From Roseomonas sp. HF4 (lineage in GTDB: Bacteria; Pseudomonadota; Alphaproteobacteria; Acetobacterales; Acetobacteraceae): a DNA stretch of 64,000 bases. Made by a program: the position numbers and the translations under genes. The stretch is from the NCBI RefSeq assembly GCF_005222755.1, contig NZ_STGD01000002.1, positions 186,001 to 250,000 of the forward strand, in the 5' to 3' direction. The notes beneath the pieces were generated by a model, which worked only from the letters and a program-made list of their open reading frames with translations, searched no databases and was not told the DNA's origin. Below are positions 54,293 through 64,000 of the stretch, piece after piece; position 1 is the stretch's first letter; each line of letters begins with the position of its first letter.

Positions 54293-55219
54293 TCAGGGCT
54301 CGTCCCGCAGGATCCGCGCCGCGGCCAGCATGGCTCGTTCGTAGCGCGCCCGTTCCTTCGCCGTGACATCCGGCGGCCAGTCGCGGAAGCCGCGTCCGGT
54401 CTTGGGGCCAAGCCGGTTCTCGGCCACCAGCCGCGCGAGCGTCGGGCTGGGATCGGGAGAGTTGCAGAGCGAGGGGTAGATGGTCCGCCCGGCCTCGAGC
54501 TGCGTCTCGAGCCCGGCGAGTTCCTTCTGCGTGATCGGCCCGGCCGCGGCGTAGCGAAAGCCGAAGCAGTAGCGGACGGCCCGGTCCACATCCTCGGCCG
54601 TGCCCAGGCCCTGGTCGATCACGGCGAAGGCCTCGCGCATCAGCGCGTGCTGGATGCGGTTGGCAAGGAAGCCGGGCACGTCGCGCGCGACGCGGATCAC
54701 CTTGCGATCGAGACCGTCCATGATGGCCGCGACGGTGTCGCAGATGGCCGGGTCGGTATGCTCGCCCTGCACCACCTCGACCCCGGGGACGATGTGCGCC
54801 GGCAGGAAGAAGTGCAGGTTCGCGCAACGCGCCCGCGTCGCGATGTGCCCCGCGATGTCGGTGATGCGATAGCCGGAGGCGTTGGAGACGACCGGGACAT
54901 GCGCCGGCACCAGCGCATCGAGCCGCGCAAAGACCTCGCGCTTCAGCGGCAGGCGCTCGGGCACCGCCTCGATGACGATCTCGACCGAGGCGTAGTCAGG
55001 CGCGGCGATGTCATCCAGCAGCGCGAGATGCACGGCCTCCGCCGGGTCGCCGTCCAACTGCCCGATCGATTGCCGGACGCGGGCCTCGGCCTCCGGCCAG
55101 CGTACGGCTTCCGGCTCCACCGCCGTCACGCGCCAGCCGCCGGCCAGGAAGATCGCCGCGATGTCGCAACCCATCAGCCCCATGCCGAGGATGACGGCGT
55201 GGCGTCGCCCGGCGTTCAC
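54293..55219 (-). CDS. 3-hydroxyacyl-CoA dehydrogenase-family enzyme linked to the urease operon
   Basis: A 308-residue two-domain dehydrogenase. NAD-loop GMGLMG at residues 12–17, [25 protein letters not shown], catalytic [17 protein letters not shown] (the His and the Glu ten or so residues on), and [10 protein letters not shown] at the domain joint. Families include 3-hydroxybutyryl-CoA and L-carnitine dehydrogenases; the substrate is undecided. GTG start overlaps the ureG stop (GTGA), so it is the last gene of the urease operon. Why it is there is unclear. Confidence 0.87.
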   Translation of the reverse strand: MNAGRRHAVILGMGLMGCDIAAIFLAGGWRVTAVEPEAVRWPEAEARVRQSIGQLDGDPAEAVHLALLDDIAAPDYASVEIVIEAVPERLPLKREVFARLDALVPAHVPVVSNASGYRITDIAGHIATRARCANLHFFLPAHIVPGVEVVQGEHTDPAICDTVAAIMDGLDRKVIRVARDVPGFLANRIQHALMREAFAVIDQGLGTAEDVDRAVRYCFGFRYAAAGPITQKELAGLETQLEAGRTIYPSLCNSPDPSPTLARLVAENRLGPKTGRGFRDWPPDVTAKERARYERAMLAAARILRDEP

Positions 55220-55827
55220 GCCGCGATCCCCCCCTGGCGCAGCACGAAGTCGGCGATCTCGGCCAGGCCCTTGTTCTCCTTGAGGTTGGTGAAGACGAAG
55301 GGACGCTGGCCGCGCATCTTCCGCGCGTCGCGGTCCATCACCGACAGGTCGGCGCCGACCAGCGGCGCCAGGTCGATCTTGTTGATCACCAGCATGTCCG
55401 ACCGCGTGATGCCGGGCCCGCCCTTTCGCGGGATCTTGTCGCCGGCGCTGACGTCGATGACGTAGATGGTCAGGTCGGCTAGTTCCGGGCTGAAGGTGGC
55501 CGCGAGGTTGTCGCCGCCGCTCTCGATGAAGAGCACCTCCAGCGAGGGGAACTTCTCCACCATGTCGTGCACGGCGGCGAGGTTGATCGAGGCATCCTCG
55601 CGGATCGCGGTATGCGGGCAACCGCCGGTCTCGACGCCCGCGATGCGCTCGGGGTCGAGCGCGCCGGCGCGCGTCAGGAACTCCGCATCCTCCTTCGTGT
55701 AGATGTCGTTGGTGATGACCGCGATGTCGTGCCGGTCGCGCAGGTGCCGGCAGAGCCGTTCCGTCAGCGCGGTCTTGCCGGAGCCGACGGGGCCGCCGAT
55801 GCCGACGCGGAAGGGACCGTTCCTCAT
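55216..55827 (-). CDS. ureG: Urease accessory GTPase UreG
   Basis: A 203-residue SIMIBI GTPase that powers nickel delivery to urease. P-loop GPVGSGKT at residues 12–19, the metal-binding CPH of [30 protein letters not shown], and NKIDLA. Length is normal. ATG 55827 overlaps the ureF stop (ATGA). Confidence 0.97.
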   Translation of the reverse strand: MRNGPFRVGIGGPVGSGKTALTERLCRHLRDRHDIAVITNDIYTKEDAEFLTRAGALDPERIAGVETGGCPHTAIREDASINLAAVHDMVEKFPSLEVLFIESGGDNLAATFSPELADLTIYVIDVSAGDKIPRKGGPGITRSDMLVINKIDLAPLVGADLSVMDRDARKMRGQRPFVFTNLKENKGLAEIADFVLRQGGIAA

Positions 55828-56579
55828 GATCTGAAAAGCCTCGTGTATTGCGTCTCGTGACGGATGGAGAGGATGTCGAGGACCGGGCTCGATGTGCCGA
55901 GCCGGTCGAGGTCGGCGGCCAGCGCCGCATCGACCGCCGCGGCGACGACCGGAAGAAGCGCCGCCGTCGCCTTCTGCCCGTCGGTCTGGCCGAGCGGCAC
56001 CAGCCGGACACCGGCCGAGACGAGGTTGGCCGCGAAGGCCGAAAGATAGCCGAAGACCGCCTGGTCCAGCGGCACGCCGTGCGCAGCGGCGGCGGCGCCG
56101 AAGGCGACCGCATGGACGATGCGGCGGGGATGGCGCGCCGCGAAGGCGGCCAGCCGTGGCTCGGGCCAAGCCGCGAGGGTGACCGACATGAACGCCGTGC
56201 CCTGCCCTTCGGCCTCCAGCGCCGTCTCGGGCGTGCCGCGCCAGGCGGCGCCGAGTTCCGCGATGTCGTCGAGCGCGCGGGTGCGGCCCGCCACCATCGC
56301 CCGATGCACCGCCGCCAGAAGCGCGCCATCGACGCGCCCGGCGCCGACGCGCAGCGCCGCCATCACATAGGCGACGAGGTCGTCGCGGCCCCGCACCGCG
56401 CCATCCTCGACCGCCGTCTCGAGCCCATGGCTGTAGGTGTAGGCGCCGACCGGATAGGCCGGCGACAGCCAGGCAAGCAGCCGGTAGAGCGCCTCAGTGC
56501 TCGTGGTCGTGGTGATGGTCGTGGTCGCCGTGATGGTGGTGGTGGGGCTGGTGGGCCGGGCTGTGGTTGTGCTCCCCAT
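55824..56579 (-). CDS. ureF: Urease accessory protein UreF with an N-terminal extension read from the ureE tail
   Basis: UreF scaffolds urease–UreD–UreG during nickel insertion. The conserved part begins [20 protein letters not shown], with SHGLE and the later [12 protein letters not shown]. The only ATG, GTG or TTG in frame upstream is the ATG at 56579, so the first 28 residues ([20 protein letters not shown] and more Thr) are encoded on the same bases as the ureE His-rich tail. Total 251 residues against a usual 220–230. A GGAGG lies 9 bases upstream of this ATG. A non-standard start nearer residue 28 cannot be excluded. Confidence 0.92.
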   Translation of the reverse strand: MGSTTTARPTSPTTTITATTTITTTTSTEALYRLLAWLSPAYPVGAYTYSHGLETAVEDGAVRGRDDLVAYVMAALRVGAGRVDGALLAAVHRAMVAGRTRALDDIAELGAAWRGTPETALEAEGQGTAFMSVTLAAWPEPRLAAFAARHPRRIVHAVAFGAAAAAHGVPLDQAVFGYLSAFAANLVSAGVRLVPLGQTDGQKATAALLPVVAAAVDAALAADLDRLGTSSPVLDILSIRHETQYTRLFRS

Positions 56580-57018
56580 AGGCGCCGCCCTCCGGGTCGA
56601 AGGGGGCGTCCACGCGGCGAAGCGTGGCGCCTAGCCCTTCCAGCATGTGCACGATGACGTGGTCGTCGCGGATCAGCAGCCGCTCGCCCTCGATCTGCGT
56701 CGGCAGGTGCCGGTTGCCGAGATGCCAGGCGAGGCGCGCGAGATGCTCCCGCGACGCGGCCGTGATCTCGACCAGCGGCTCGGGTGCCGCCTGCACGCGC
56801 ACGAAGCCGCCGGTCGCGAGCGCGAGCCCGTCCCCGTCGCGCAGCACCGCGGCCTCCGGCAGGTCGAGCAGGAAGGTGAGCCCCCCCTGCCCCGTATACA
56901 GTTTGCGGCGCCGCCAGCGGTCGTCGAAATCGACCAGCACGGTGTCGCGCGCCTCGGCCTCGGGCCATGTGCCGGCGCGCCTCACCTCGGTCGCGCGGGG
57001 CGTGTTCTCCTGGTCCAT
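56494..57018 (-). CDS. ureE: Urease nickel metallochaperone UreE with His-rich tail
   Basis: A 174-residue nickel carrier. The peptide-binding N-domain is followed by the metal domain with GNRHLPTQIE (His near 104) and DHVIVHMLEGLG. From residue 150 the tail holds 14 His in 25 residues ([20 protein letters not shown]...), a nickel store as in Klebsiella UreE. Its last 86 coding bases also encode the beginning of UreF. ATG 57018 is eight bases after the ureC stop. Confidence 0.95.
   Translation of the reverse strand: MDQENTPRATEVRRAGTWPEAEARDTVLVDFDDRWRRRKLYTGQGGLTFLLDLPEAAVLRDGDGLALATGGFVRVQAAPEPLVEITAASREHLARLAWHLGNRHLPTQIEGERLLIRDDHVIVHMLEGLGATLRRVDAPFDPEGGAYGEHNHSPAHQPHHHHHGDHDHHHDHEH
56589..56593 (-). 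promoter_or_regulatory. Ribosome-binding site fixing the ureF start
   Basis: GGAGG on the minus strand, nine bases before the ATG at 56579 and inside ureE. It supports the long, overlapping form of UreF. Confidence 0.55.
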
Positions 57019-57026
57019 GCGGGTCC

Positions 57027-58742
<1,716 letters not shown>

Positions 58743-59048
58743 CTACAGCGCTCCTTCCGTCTCGCCGCGGAAGCCGTGCACGATGCGTGCGCCGGCGAAT
58801 TCCACCAGCCGCACCTTGCGCGTCTGGCCGGGCTCGAAGCGGACCGCCGTGCCGGCGGCGATGTCGAGCCGCCGGCCGCGCGCGGCGGTGCGGTCGAAGC
58901 GCAGCATCGGGTTGGTCTCGGCGAAGTGGTAGTGGCTGCCGACCTGCACGGGGCGGTCGCCGGTATTCGCGACCTCGACCTCGATGGCGGCGCGGCCGGC
59001 GTTCAATTCGATGTCCCCGGCGGCGGGGATGATCTCGCCCGGGATCAT
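58743..59048 (-). CDS. ureB: Urease beta subunit
   Basis: A 101-residue jelly-roll subunit. [18 protein letters not shown] and [18 protein letters not shown] are diagnostic, as is [12 protein letters not shown] 59048 overlaps the ureA stop (ATGA). Confidence 0.97.
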   Translation of the reverse strand: MIPGEIIPAAGDIELNAGRAAIEVEVANTGDRPVQVGSHYHFAETNPMLRFDRTAARGRRLDIAAGTAVRFEPGQTRKVRLVEFAGARIVHGFRGETEGAL

Positions 59049-59521
59049 CGGCGGGGTCCTTTCGCGGGGGCGGCAGGCTTGCGGCGGGCAGCAGGCTTCG
59101 TCTTGGGCTTGGGTTTCGCGCCGGCCTTCGGCTTCGCCCGTGCGGCGGCCCTGGCCGTCGGTCCGGCCACGACCTTCGCCTTCGCATTGCCCGCGGGCTT
59201 CGCCTTCGCCGGCGCGGCGTCGCGGATCGGCTCGTGCACCGTGACGAGCTTCGTCCCGTCCGGGAAAGTCGCCTCGACCTGGATCTCGTGGATCATCTCG
59301 GCGATCCCGTCCATCACCTGGGCGCGGGTCAGCACCTTCGCGCCGTCGCGCATGAGGTCGGCGACGCTTCGCCCGTCCCGCGCGCCCTCCACCACGAAAT
59401 CCGTGATCAGCGCGACGGCCTCCGGGTAGTTCAGCCTGAGCCCGCGCTCGAGCCGCCGGCGCGCGACGATCGCCGCCATGGCGATCAGCAGCTTGTCCTT
59501 CTCCCGGGGCGTCAGGTTCAT
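59045..59521 (-). CDS. ureA: Urease gamma subunit with a long basic C-terminal tail
   Basis: Residues 1–100 are a complete Ure[28 protein letters not shown] and [20 protein letters not shown] normal subunit ends here, but this one continues for 58 residues of Ala, Lys, Arg and Pro with 12 Lys and 6 Arg ([20 protein letters not shown] is part of it), resembling a histone-H1 tail. ATG 59521 has GGAGGAG nine bases upstream; the longer ORF start is rejected. First of the structural genes, 69 bases after ureD. Confidence 0.95.
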   Translation of the reverse strand: MNLTPREKDKLLIAMAAIVARRRLERGLRLNYPEAVALITDFVVEGARDGRSVADLMRDGAKVLTRAQVMDGIAEMIHEIQVEATFPDGTKLVTVHEPIRDAAPAKAKPAGNAKAKVVAGPTARAAARAKPKAGAKPKPKTKPAARRKPAAPAKGPRR

Positions 59522-59590
59522 TCCGATCCACTCCTCCAGACCGTGGGGCGAAAGCACAGCAAGCACCGCGCCATCATGGCCGTTCCCCGC

Positions 59591-60421
59591 TCAGCACGTC
59601 CACAGCCGGGGCAGCGCCGCCGGCAGGCCGAAATGCCGGGCGCGCACCATCCGGATCGCGCTGCCGAGACCCTCCCGCACCGTCGCGGCAGGGCCAAGCC
59701 ACCGCGCCAGCATGAGGCCGGGCCGCAGAACGGTGGCCGCGATGCCGGCGTCGCGCAGCCCGTCTCGCAGCCGCGCCAGCGGGTTCGGGTCGGCCAGCAA
59801 CAGGGTGGCGCTCGCCTCGGCGCCCGCGAAGCCGAAGGGGTTCGCCAGCATCGCCGCGACATCGCCGTCGAGTGCCAGCCCATCGGCCCACACCAGGGCA
59901 CCGCCCCGCCGGATGCGCCAGGTGTCGAGCAGGCTGCCCCGGGTCAGCGCCTCGCCGCGCGCATGGCGGCCGAAGACCAGCATCTCCGCCATCAGCAGCA
60001 CGGCATCGGCGGCGATGTCGGCCTCCAGGCGGCGCGCCAGCCGCGCGCCCTCGAACAGGATCGTCTCCTGCGGGATCCATTCGAGCCGCGCGCCGGGCCC
60101 GACCTCGATCCGCGCCGCCACGCGCGTCTCGGGGCCGAGGCTGCGGTAGATCTTCTCGGCCGCCGGCGTCGAGACCGTGGCCGCCGCGCCGGCATCGAGC
60201 GCCACCGAGATCTCCACCTCGTCGCCGCCCGCGAGCCCGCCCGCCGTGTTCACCAGCGCCGCCAGCGGCGCCTCCCCCGGTTCCGGCGTCGGGAACAGGA
60301 TCCGCATGGGGGATGCCTGGTGCAGGTCGGCCAGCCGCGTCGCTCCGCGCGCGACGGCGAAACGGAGGGAAGCGCCGCCGCGCGAACGCTGGTGGCTGGG
60401 CGTGGCGGCAGGGCGCGGCAT
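59591..60421 (-). CDS. ureD: Urease accessory protein UreD
   Basis: A 276-residue accessory protein that binds apo-urease and with UreF and UreG inserts nickel. LVNTAGGLAGGDEVEISV and QETILFEGARLARRLEAD are the family motifs, with PAAEKIYRS between. The start at 60421 is the last ATG before the conserved LRFAVARGATRLADL; no clear Shine-Dalgarno was found, so the exact start is uncertain. First gene of the urease operon. Confidence 0.92.
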   Translation of the reverse strand: MPRPAATPSHQRSRGGASLRFAVARGATRLADLHQASPMRILFPTPEPGEAPLAALVNTAGGLAGGDEVEISVALDAGAAATVSTPAAEKIYRSLGPETRVAARIEVGPGARLEWIPQETILFEGARLARRLEADIAADAVLLMAEMLVFGRHARGEALTRGSLLDTWRIRRGGALVWADGLALDGDVAAMLANPFGFAGAEASATLLLADPNPLARLRDGLRDAGIAATVLRPGLMLARWLGPAATVREGLGSAIRMVRARHFGLPAALPRLWTC

Positions 60422-60513
60422 GAAGCGCCAGACTGCCACGCCGCCGCAGGGTTGCAAGCGCGGCCGGGCTGCACGGGTCCTGGGCAGGCCCTGCCTCAGG
60501 CGCGTGCAGCGCC

Positions 60514-61647
60514 TCAGGCGTTGGGGCGCAGCATCTGGCGCAGGACGCTGCCGTCCGAGAGCAGGTCGAACCCCTCGTTGATCTGGTCGAAGGTGATGTG
60601 GCTGGTCTTGAGCTTGTCGACCGGCAGCTTGCCGCGTCGATACAGGCCAAGCAGGCGCGGCAGGTCGCGCTCCGGCACGCAGGAGCCCATGTAGGACCCG
60701 CGGATGCTCCGTTCCTCCTGCACCATGCTCGCATGCAGATACGACACGGAGGCGTTCACGTTGGGCAGTCCCGCGCTGATCGTGCTGCCGCCGCGCGCGG
60801 TGATGGCGATGGCGAGTTGCATCGCCGGGATGGTCCCCGCGGTTTCGATCACCGTGTCGAGCCCGCCATCCGTCGCGTCCCGCACTTGCGCCGCGCAATC
60901 CTCGTTGCCCGCGAGGAAGACGTCGGTCGCGCCCCATTGCTTCGCGAGTTCCAGCTTCTGGGGATTGGTGTCGATGGCGACGATCCGCTCCGCCCCGGCC
61001 GCGACCGCCGCGAACAGCGCATTCATGCCGACGCCGCCCAGGCCCACGACCGCGATGCCCTCCCCCGCCTCGAGCCCCGCCGTGTTCAGCACCGCGCCCG
61101 CGCCCGTCATCACCGCGCAGCCGAAGATCGCCGCGTCGTCGAGCGGGATATCGCGGCCGATCTTCACCGCCGAGCGCCGCGCCACCACCGCATACTGGGC
61201 ATAGAGCGACAGGCCGGAATTGTGGTTGATCGGCGTGCCGTCCAGCCGCTTCAGCCGACGCGCGCCCGTCGGCAGCTGCCCCGCCTGGCGGAAGGCGTTG
61301 CCGGTCGGGCAGATGTTCGGCCGCCCGCGCACGCAGTACCGGCAATTGCCGCAGGACGGCGCGAAGACGGTCACGACATGGTCGTCGGGCTTCACGTCGG
61401 TGATGCCGGAGCCGACCTCGCGCACGATGCCCGCGCCCTCGTGGCCGATCACGATCGGCAGCGGGCGCGGGCGCTGGTTCTCGATGGTCGAGAGGTCGGA
61501 ATGGCAAAGCCCCGCCGCGGCCACCTCGATCAGCATCTCGCCGGGCCCGGGGCCCTCGAGTTCCACCTCCTCCACCACCAGCGGACGGGACGTGGCGTAG
61601 GGGCGCGGCTTGCCCTGCTCGAACAGGATGGCGGCCTTGATGCGCAT
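60514..61647 (-). CDS. Zinc-dependent alcohol dehydrogenase
   Basis: A 377-residue MDR enzyme. Catalytic zinc: Cys48 (GLCHSD) and His69 (GHEGAG). Structural zinc: Cys99, 102, 105 and 113 (SCGNCRYCVRGRPNIC). NAD loop GLGGVGMNAL near 200. It resembles the class III/formaldehyde-dehydrogenase branch, though substrate is unknown. GAGGA precedes the ATG. It lies 21 bases after the DUF1028 gene and may be co-transcribed with it. Confidence 0.93.
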   Translation of the reverse strand: MRIKAAILFEQGKPRPYATSRPLVVEEVELEGPGPGEMLIEVAAAGLCHSDLSTIENQRPRPLPIVIGHEGAGIVREVGSGITDVKPDDHVVTVFAPSCGNCRYCVRGRPNICPTGNAFRQAGQLPTGARRLKRLDGTPINHNSGLSLYAQYAVVARRSAVKIGRDIPLDDAAIFGCAVMTGAGAVLNTAGLEAGEGIAVVGLGGVGMNALFAAVAAGAERIVAIDTNPQKLELAKQWGATDVFLAGNEDCAAQVRDATDGGLDTVIETAGTIPAMQLAIAITARGGSTISAGLPNVNASVSYLHASMVQEERSIRGSYMGSCVPERDLPRLLGLYRRGKLPVDKLKTSHITFDQINEGFDLLSDGSVLRQMLRPNA

Positions 61648-61668
61648 GGGCGTGTCCTCGGTTCTTCT

Positions 61669-62325
61669 TCAGATGATCGGCGCGTCTTCGGGGTCGATCG
61701 CGCGCTGCACGAAGCCGTCGGCGAGCGGCGCGTATTCCGCCCACAGGCGGCGCAGCGCCGGCAGCGGGTGCGGGTCCTTGTCCACGCGGAGGTCCACATA
61801 GGGGAAGCACTCGCGATGGACGACGAGCAGGCAGGCGGAGGTGACGTCGCCATGCTCGCCGCCCGCCGCCTCCCCGGCTTCCAGCGCGCGCAGCAGGCGT
61901 TCGGTCAGCGCTTCGTCCGACGCAGCAAGGAACGCCTCCGCCATCGCCTCCGCCACGCGGGGGGAGGAGAGGATGTTGCCGATCGCCACCACGTCCCGGC
62001 CGTGCGCCACGCCGCGCTCGGGCTTCACGCGTTCGCCGTCGAAATGCGCCGTGCCGCCCGCCGCATCCATCGCCGCGAGCTGCCGCCAGCGGTGATGCGG
62101 CGTCGAGGCGACCAGCGCCGCGATCGTCTCCTGCGCCGAACACCCGGACCGCAGCAGGTCGAGCCCGCGCGGGCCGAGCCGCGGGTCGGTGCGGTGTTGC
62201 GTCAGCATGCCGCCGACCCCGGCCGCCAGGAAGGGCACGCGCGTGCCCACCGCGATGGAGGAGGTCGTCACCGCCGCACCGAACTGGCCGGTCCGCGCGC
62301 ATCGCCCGAGAAGCGAGAAGGTCAT
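61669..62325 (-). CDS. DUF1028 protein (Ntn-hydrolase-like)
   Basis: A 218-residue protein of the DUF1028 family, which has an Ntn-hydrolase-like fold and unknown activity. Seen: TFSLLGRCARTGQFGAAVTT, VGGMLTQHRTDPRLGPRGLDL, and the late DLRVDKDPHPLPALRRLW. ATG 62325 exposes Thr2 after removal of Met, as an Ntn enzyme would need; an earlier ATG at 62352 exists. Members often sit beside peptide-transport or amidohydrolase genes; here a binding protein diverges from it. Confidence 0.87.
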   Translation of the reverse strand: MTFSLLGRCARTGQFGAAVTTSSIAVGTRVPFLAAGVGGMLTQHRTDPRLGPRGLDLLRSGCSAQETIAALVASTPHHRWRQLAAMDAAGGTAHFDGERVKPERGVAHGRDVVAIGNILSSPRVAEAMAEAFLAASDEALTERLLRALEAGEAAGGEHGDVTSACLLVVHRECFPYVDLRVDKDPHPLPALRRLWAEYAPLADGFVQRAIDPEDAPII

Positions 62326-62377
62326 GGCATCCCTGTCCGTCGGCTGCCGCATTGAAGGGCGGCGCGGCCGCGCCGTC

Positions 62378-62420
62378 CAGGCGGTGGACAGGCGGTGGAC
62401 AGGCGGTGGACAGGCGGGGA
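62378..62420. repeat. 11-base tandem repeat in a divergent promoter region
   Basis: Three perfect copies of CAGGCGGTGGA (62378–62410) and a fourth partial copy CAGGCGGGGA. They lie in the 134-base spacer between the DUF1028 gene and the divergent binding-protein gene, 40 bases before the latter's ATG. One turn of helix per unit (11 bases) would place a bound protein on one face of the DNA. Confidence 0.9.
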
Positions 62421-62459
62421 TGCGATGTCATGATGCCGCCCGCAATACGGAAGGGCATC

Positions 62460-64000
62460 ATGGCAGACCGCAGAACCTCGATCCTGGCCGGGGCCGCCGC
62501 CGCGGTGCTGGCCTTCTCGGGCGCGATGGCCCCCGCGGCGGCGCAGCAGCCCGCGCCCTCCGGGACGCTGCGCGTGGTGCTGGCCAATCCGCTGGCGAGC
62601 CTCGACCCCGTGGTCTCGACCGCGGCCTTCATCCGCAACCACGGCTTCCTCGTCTATGATCAGCTGTTTGGCCTGGACAGCCAGGGCGAGGCGCGGCCGC
62701 AGATGGTCGATCGGCACGAGGTCTCGGCCGACGGCATGACGCATCGCTTCACGCTGCGCGACGGCCTCGCCTTCCATGATGGCCAGCCGGTGCGCGCGGC
62801 GGATGCCGTCGCCTCCATCCGGCGCTGGTCGCAGCGCGACATCGCAGGGCGCGCACTGGCCGCGGCGACCGCGGCGATGGAGGTGGTGGACGACAAGACA
62901 TTTACCATCCGCCTGTCGCGCCCCTTCGGCCTGGTGACCGAGGTGCTGGCCCGTCCGACCGCGAGCGCGCTGTTCGTGATGCCGGAACGCATCGCCTCCA
63001 CCCCCGCGAACGTCGCCTTCACGGACCCGACCGGCTCCGGCCCCTTCATCTTCCGCCAGCAGGAGTACCTGCCGGGCGAACGCGCGGTCTATCTGCGCAA
63101 CCCGGCCTATCGCCCGCGCAGCGAACCGGCGGACGGGCTGGCGGGCGGCAAGGTCGCGCTGCTCGAGCGCATCGAATGGCTCGGCATCAACGACCCGGCG
63201 ACGGCCGCGGCCGCGCTGCAGTCGGGCGAGATCGACTTCATCGAGCAGCCGACACCCGACGTGCTGCCGCTGCTGGCGCGCAACCGCAACATCCGCACCT
63301 TCCAGCTCGACCCGATCGGCTCGATGGTCTGGCTGCGCCCGAACCACACCCAGCCGCCCTTCAACAACCCGGCCGCGCGGCGGGCGCTGCTGCATCTCGT
63401 GAACCAGCAGGAGAACCTGCAGGCGGTCGGCGTCGCGCCGGCCGAACAGGTGCCCTATTGCCCGGCCTATTTCCTGTGCGGCACGCCGCTCGAAAGCAAC
63501 GCCGGCGCCGAGGGGCTGCGCGAGATCAACCTGGAGCGCGCGCGCGCCCTGCTGCGCGAGGCCGGCTACAACGGGGAACGCGTCGTCTTCCTCAATGCCA
63601 CGGACAGCCCGGTCAACAACGCCGTCACGCTGACCATGGCGGAAAACATGCGTCGCGCCGGGCTCAACATGGACGTGGTCGCGATGGACTGGGCGACGCT
63701 TTCGCAGCGGCGCAATCGGCGCGAGCCGGTGGAGCAGGGCGGCTGGAACCTGTTCGTCACCGTCGCCAACGTCCTCGATGCCCAGAACCCGCTGGTCAAC
63801 GTCTATCTCGGCTCGCCGTGCCAGGGCGGCCCCGCCGGCTGGCCCTGCGACGAGGAACTCGAGCGCCTGCGCCGCGCCTGGTGGGAGGAAGCCGACCCTG
63901 CGAAGCGCCGGCAGATCCTCGACCAGGTGCAGGCCCGCGCGACTGAATCCCTCCCCTACATCAATGGCGGGCAGTTCCGCCGCCTGGCCGCGCACCGGAC
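62460..64000 (+). CDS. Family 5 ABC solute-binding protein (peptide/nickel type), cut by the window end
   Basis: The first 513 codons are present and open at 64000. Signal peptide: SILAGAAAAVLAFSGAMAPAAA. The mature part follows the SBP_bac_5 plan: TLRVVLANPLASLDPV, FRLRDGL-like FTLRDGLAFHDGQPV, FNNPAARRALLHLVNQ and EAGYNGERVVFLN. Such proteins feed dipeptide, oligopeptide or nickel ABC importers. The urease operon nearby makes nickel a tempting ligand, but family and position do not settle it. ATG 62460 follows GGAAGGG. Confidence 0.92.
   Translation, partial: MADRRTSILAGAAAAVLAFSGAMAPAAAQQPAPSGTLRVVLANPLASLDPVVSTAAFIRNHGFLVYDQLFGLDSQGEARPQMVDRHEVSADGMTHRFTLRDGLAFHDGQPVRAADAVASIRRWSQRDIAGRALAAATAAMEVVDDKTFTIRLSRPFGLVTEVLARPTASALFVMPERIASTPANVAFTDPTGSGPFIFRQQEYLPGERAVYLRNPAYRPRSEPADGLAGGKVALLERIEWLGINDPATAAAALQSGEIDFIEQPTPDVLPLLARNRNIRTFQLDPIGSMVWLRPNHTQPPFNNPAARRALLHLVNQQENLQAVGVAPAEQVPYCPAYFLCGTPLESNAGAEGLREINLERARALLREAGYNGERVVFLNATDSPVNNAVTLTMAENMRRAGLNMDVVAMDWATLSQRRNRREPVEQGGWNLFVTVANVLDAQNPLVNVYLGSPCQGGPAGWPCDEELERLRRAWWEEADPAKRRQILDQVQARATESLPYINGGQFRRLAAHR

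Noticed and set aside
56520-56579. His/Thr codon repeats as a CRISPR or tandem-repeat array
   Set aside because: The repeats are codon-level CAC/CAT runs of the UreE metal tail without spacer structure.

Overview
The window is about 64 kb of very GC-rich chromosomal DNA. Gene content (mfd, recG and sdhE together, a complete urease operon, a fused MaoC–phosphate acetyltransferase with acetate kinase and FabI, TctC-type and family-5 solute-binding proteins) fits an alphaproteobacterium, most likely Acetobacteraceae (Roseomonas-like). That placement is inferred from gene content and codon use, not from a search. Genes are densely packed, with many 4-base ATGA or GTGA stop/start overlaps.

Left part (1–15.1 kb) is a surface-polysaccharide locus. 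After the tail of a HlyD-like type I secretion adaptor and a small unknown gene come, on the minus strand, an FAD oxidoreductase, two glycosyltransferases (GTs), GDP-L-fucose synthase and GDP-mannose 4,6-dehydratase. A decayed second dehydratase follows (6741–7169), then a minus-strand GT and, after a divergent AT-rich spacer with a 12-bp palindrome, a plus-strand row of three more GTs and an intact second GDP-mannose dehydratase-like gene. The GT genes include a two-domain GT1–GT2 fusion and a paralogue in which the second domain has decayed.

Middle part (15.2–37.4 kb): a membrane protein with a degenerate GGDEF domain, a DsbA-family protein, tRNA-Val(GAC), a predicted outer-membrane barrel protein, then mfd–sdhE divergent from recG. 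A four-gene Gld-type ABC exporter block (ATPase, permease, GldG-like, DUF4340) ends in a translationally coupled Nudix gene. Next are a small secreted protein, a TctC/Bug receptor, and a convergent minus-strand group: dolichol-phosphate-mannose-synthase/GtrA fusion, GT39 mannosyltransferase, MsrP, a two-helix membrane protein and a sigma-54 response regulator, with an EAL protein upstream.

Right part (37.5–64 kb) is metabolic: a NIPSNAP protein; fabI, maoC-pta, ackA and a DUF3141 hydrolase; an HD-hydrolase/adenylate-cyclase pair; a patatin; then, on the minus strand, an NADPH/Fe-S oxidoreductase, 2-oxoacid:ferredoxin oxidoreductase alpha and beta, a phosphoribosyltransferase and a sphingosine-phosphate-lyase-like PLP enzyme. 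The urease operon ureDABCEFG ends in a coupled 3-hydroxyacyl-CoA dehydrogenase gene. Its ureE histidine tail is read in a second frame by the start of ureF, and its UreA carries a histone-like basic tail. A zinc alcohol dehydrogenase, a DUF1028 protein and a truncated peptide/nickel-type binding protein close the window.

I see no CRISPR array, insertion sequence, phage or rRNA operon. I found no clearly new defence or mobile system. The strongest unusual signals are the UreE/UreF dual coding, the paired intact and decayed glycosyltransferase fusions with the dehydratase pseudogene, the cyclase/HD pair, and the altered catalytic residue in the MaoC–Pta fusion.
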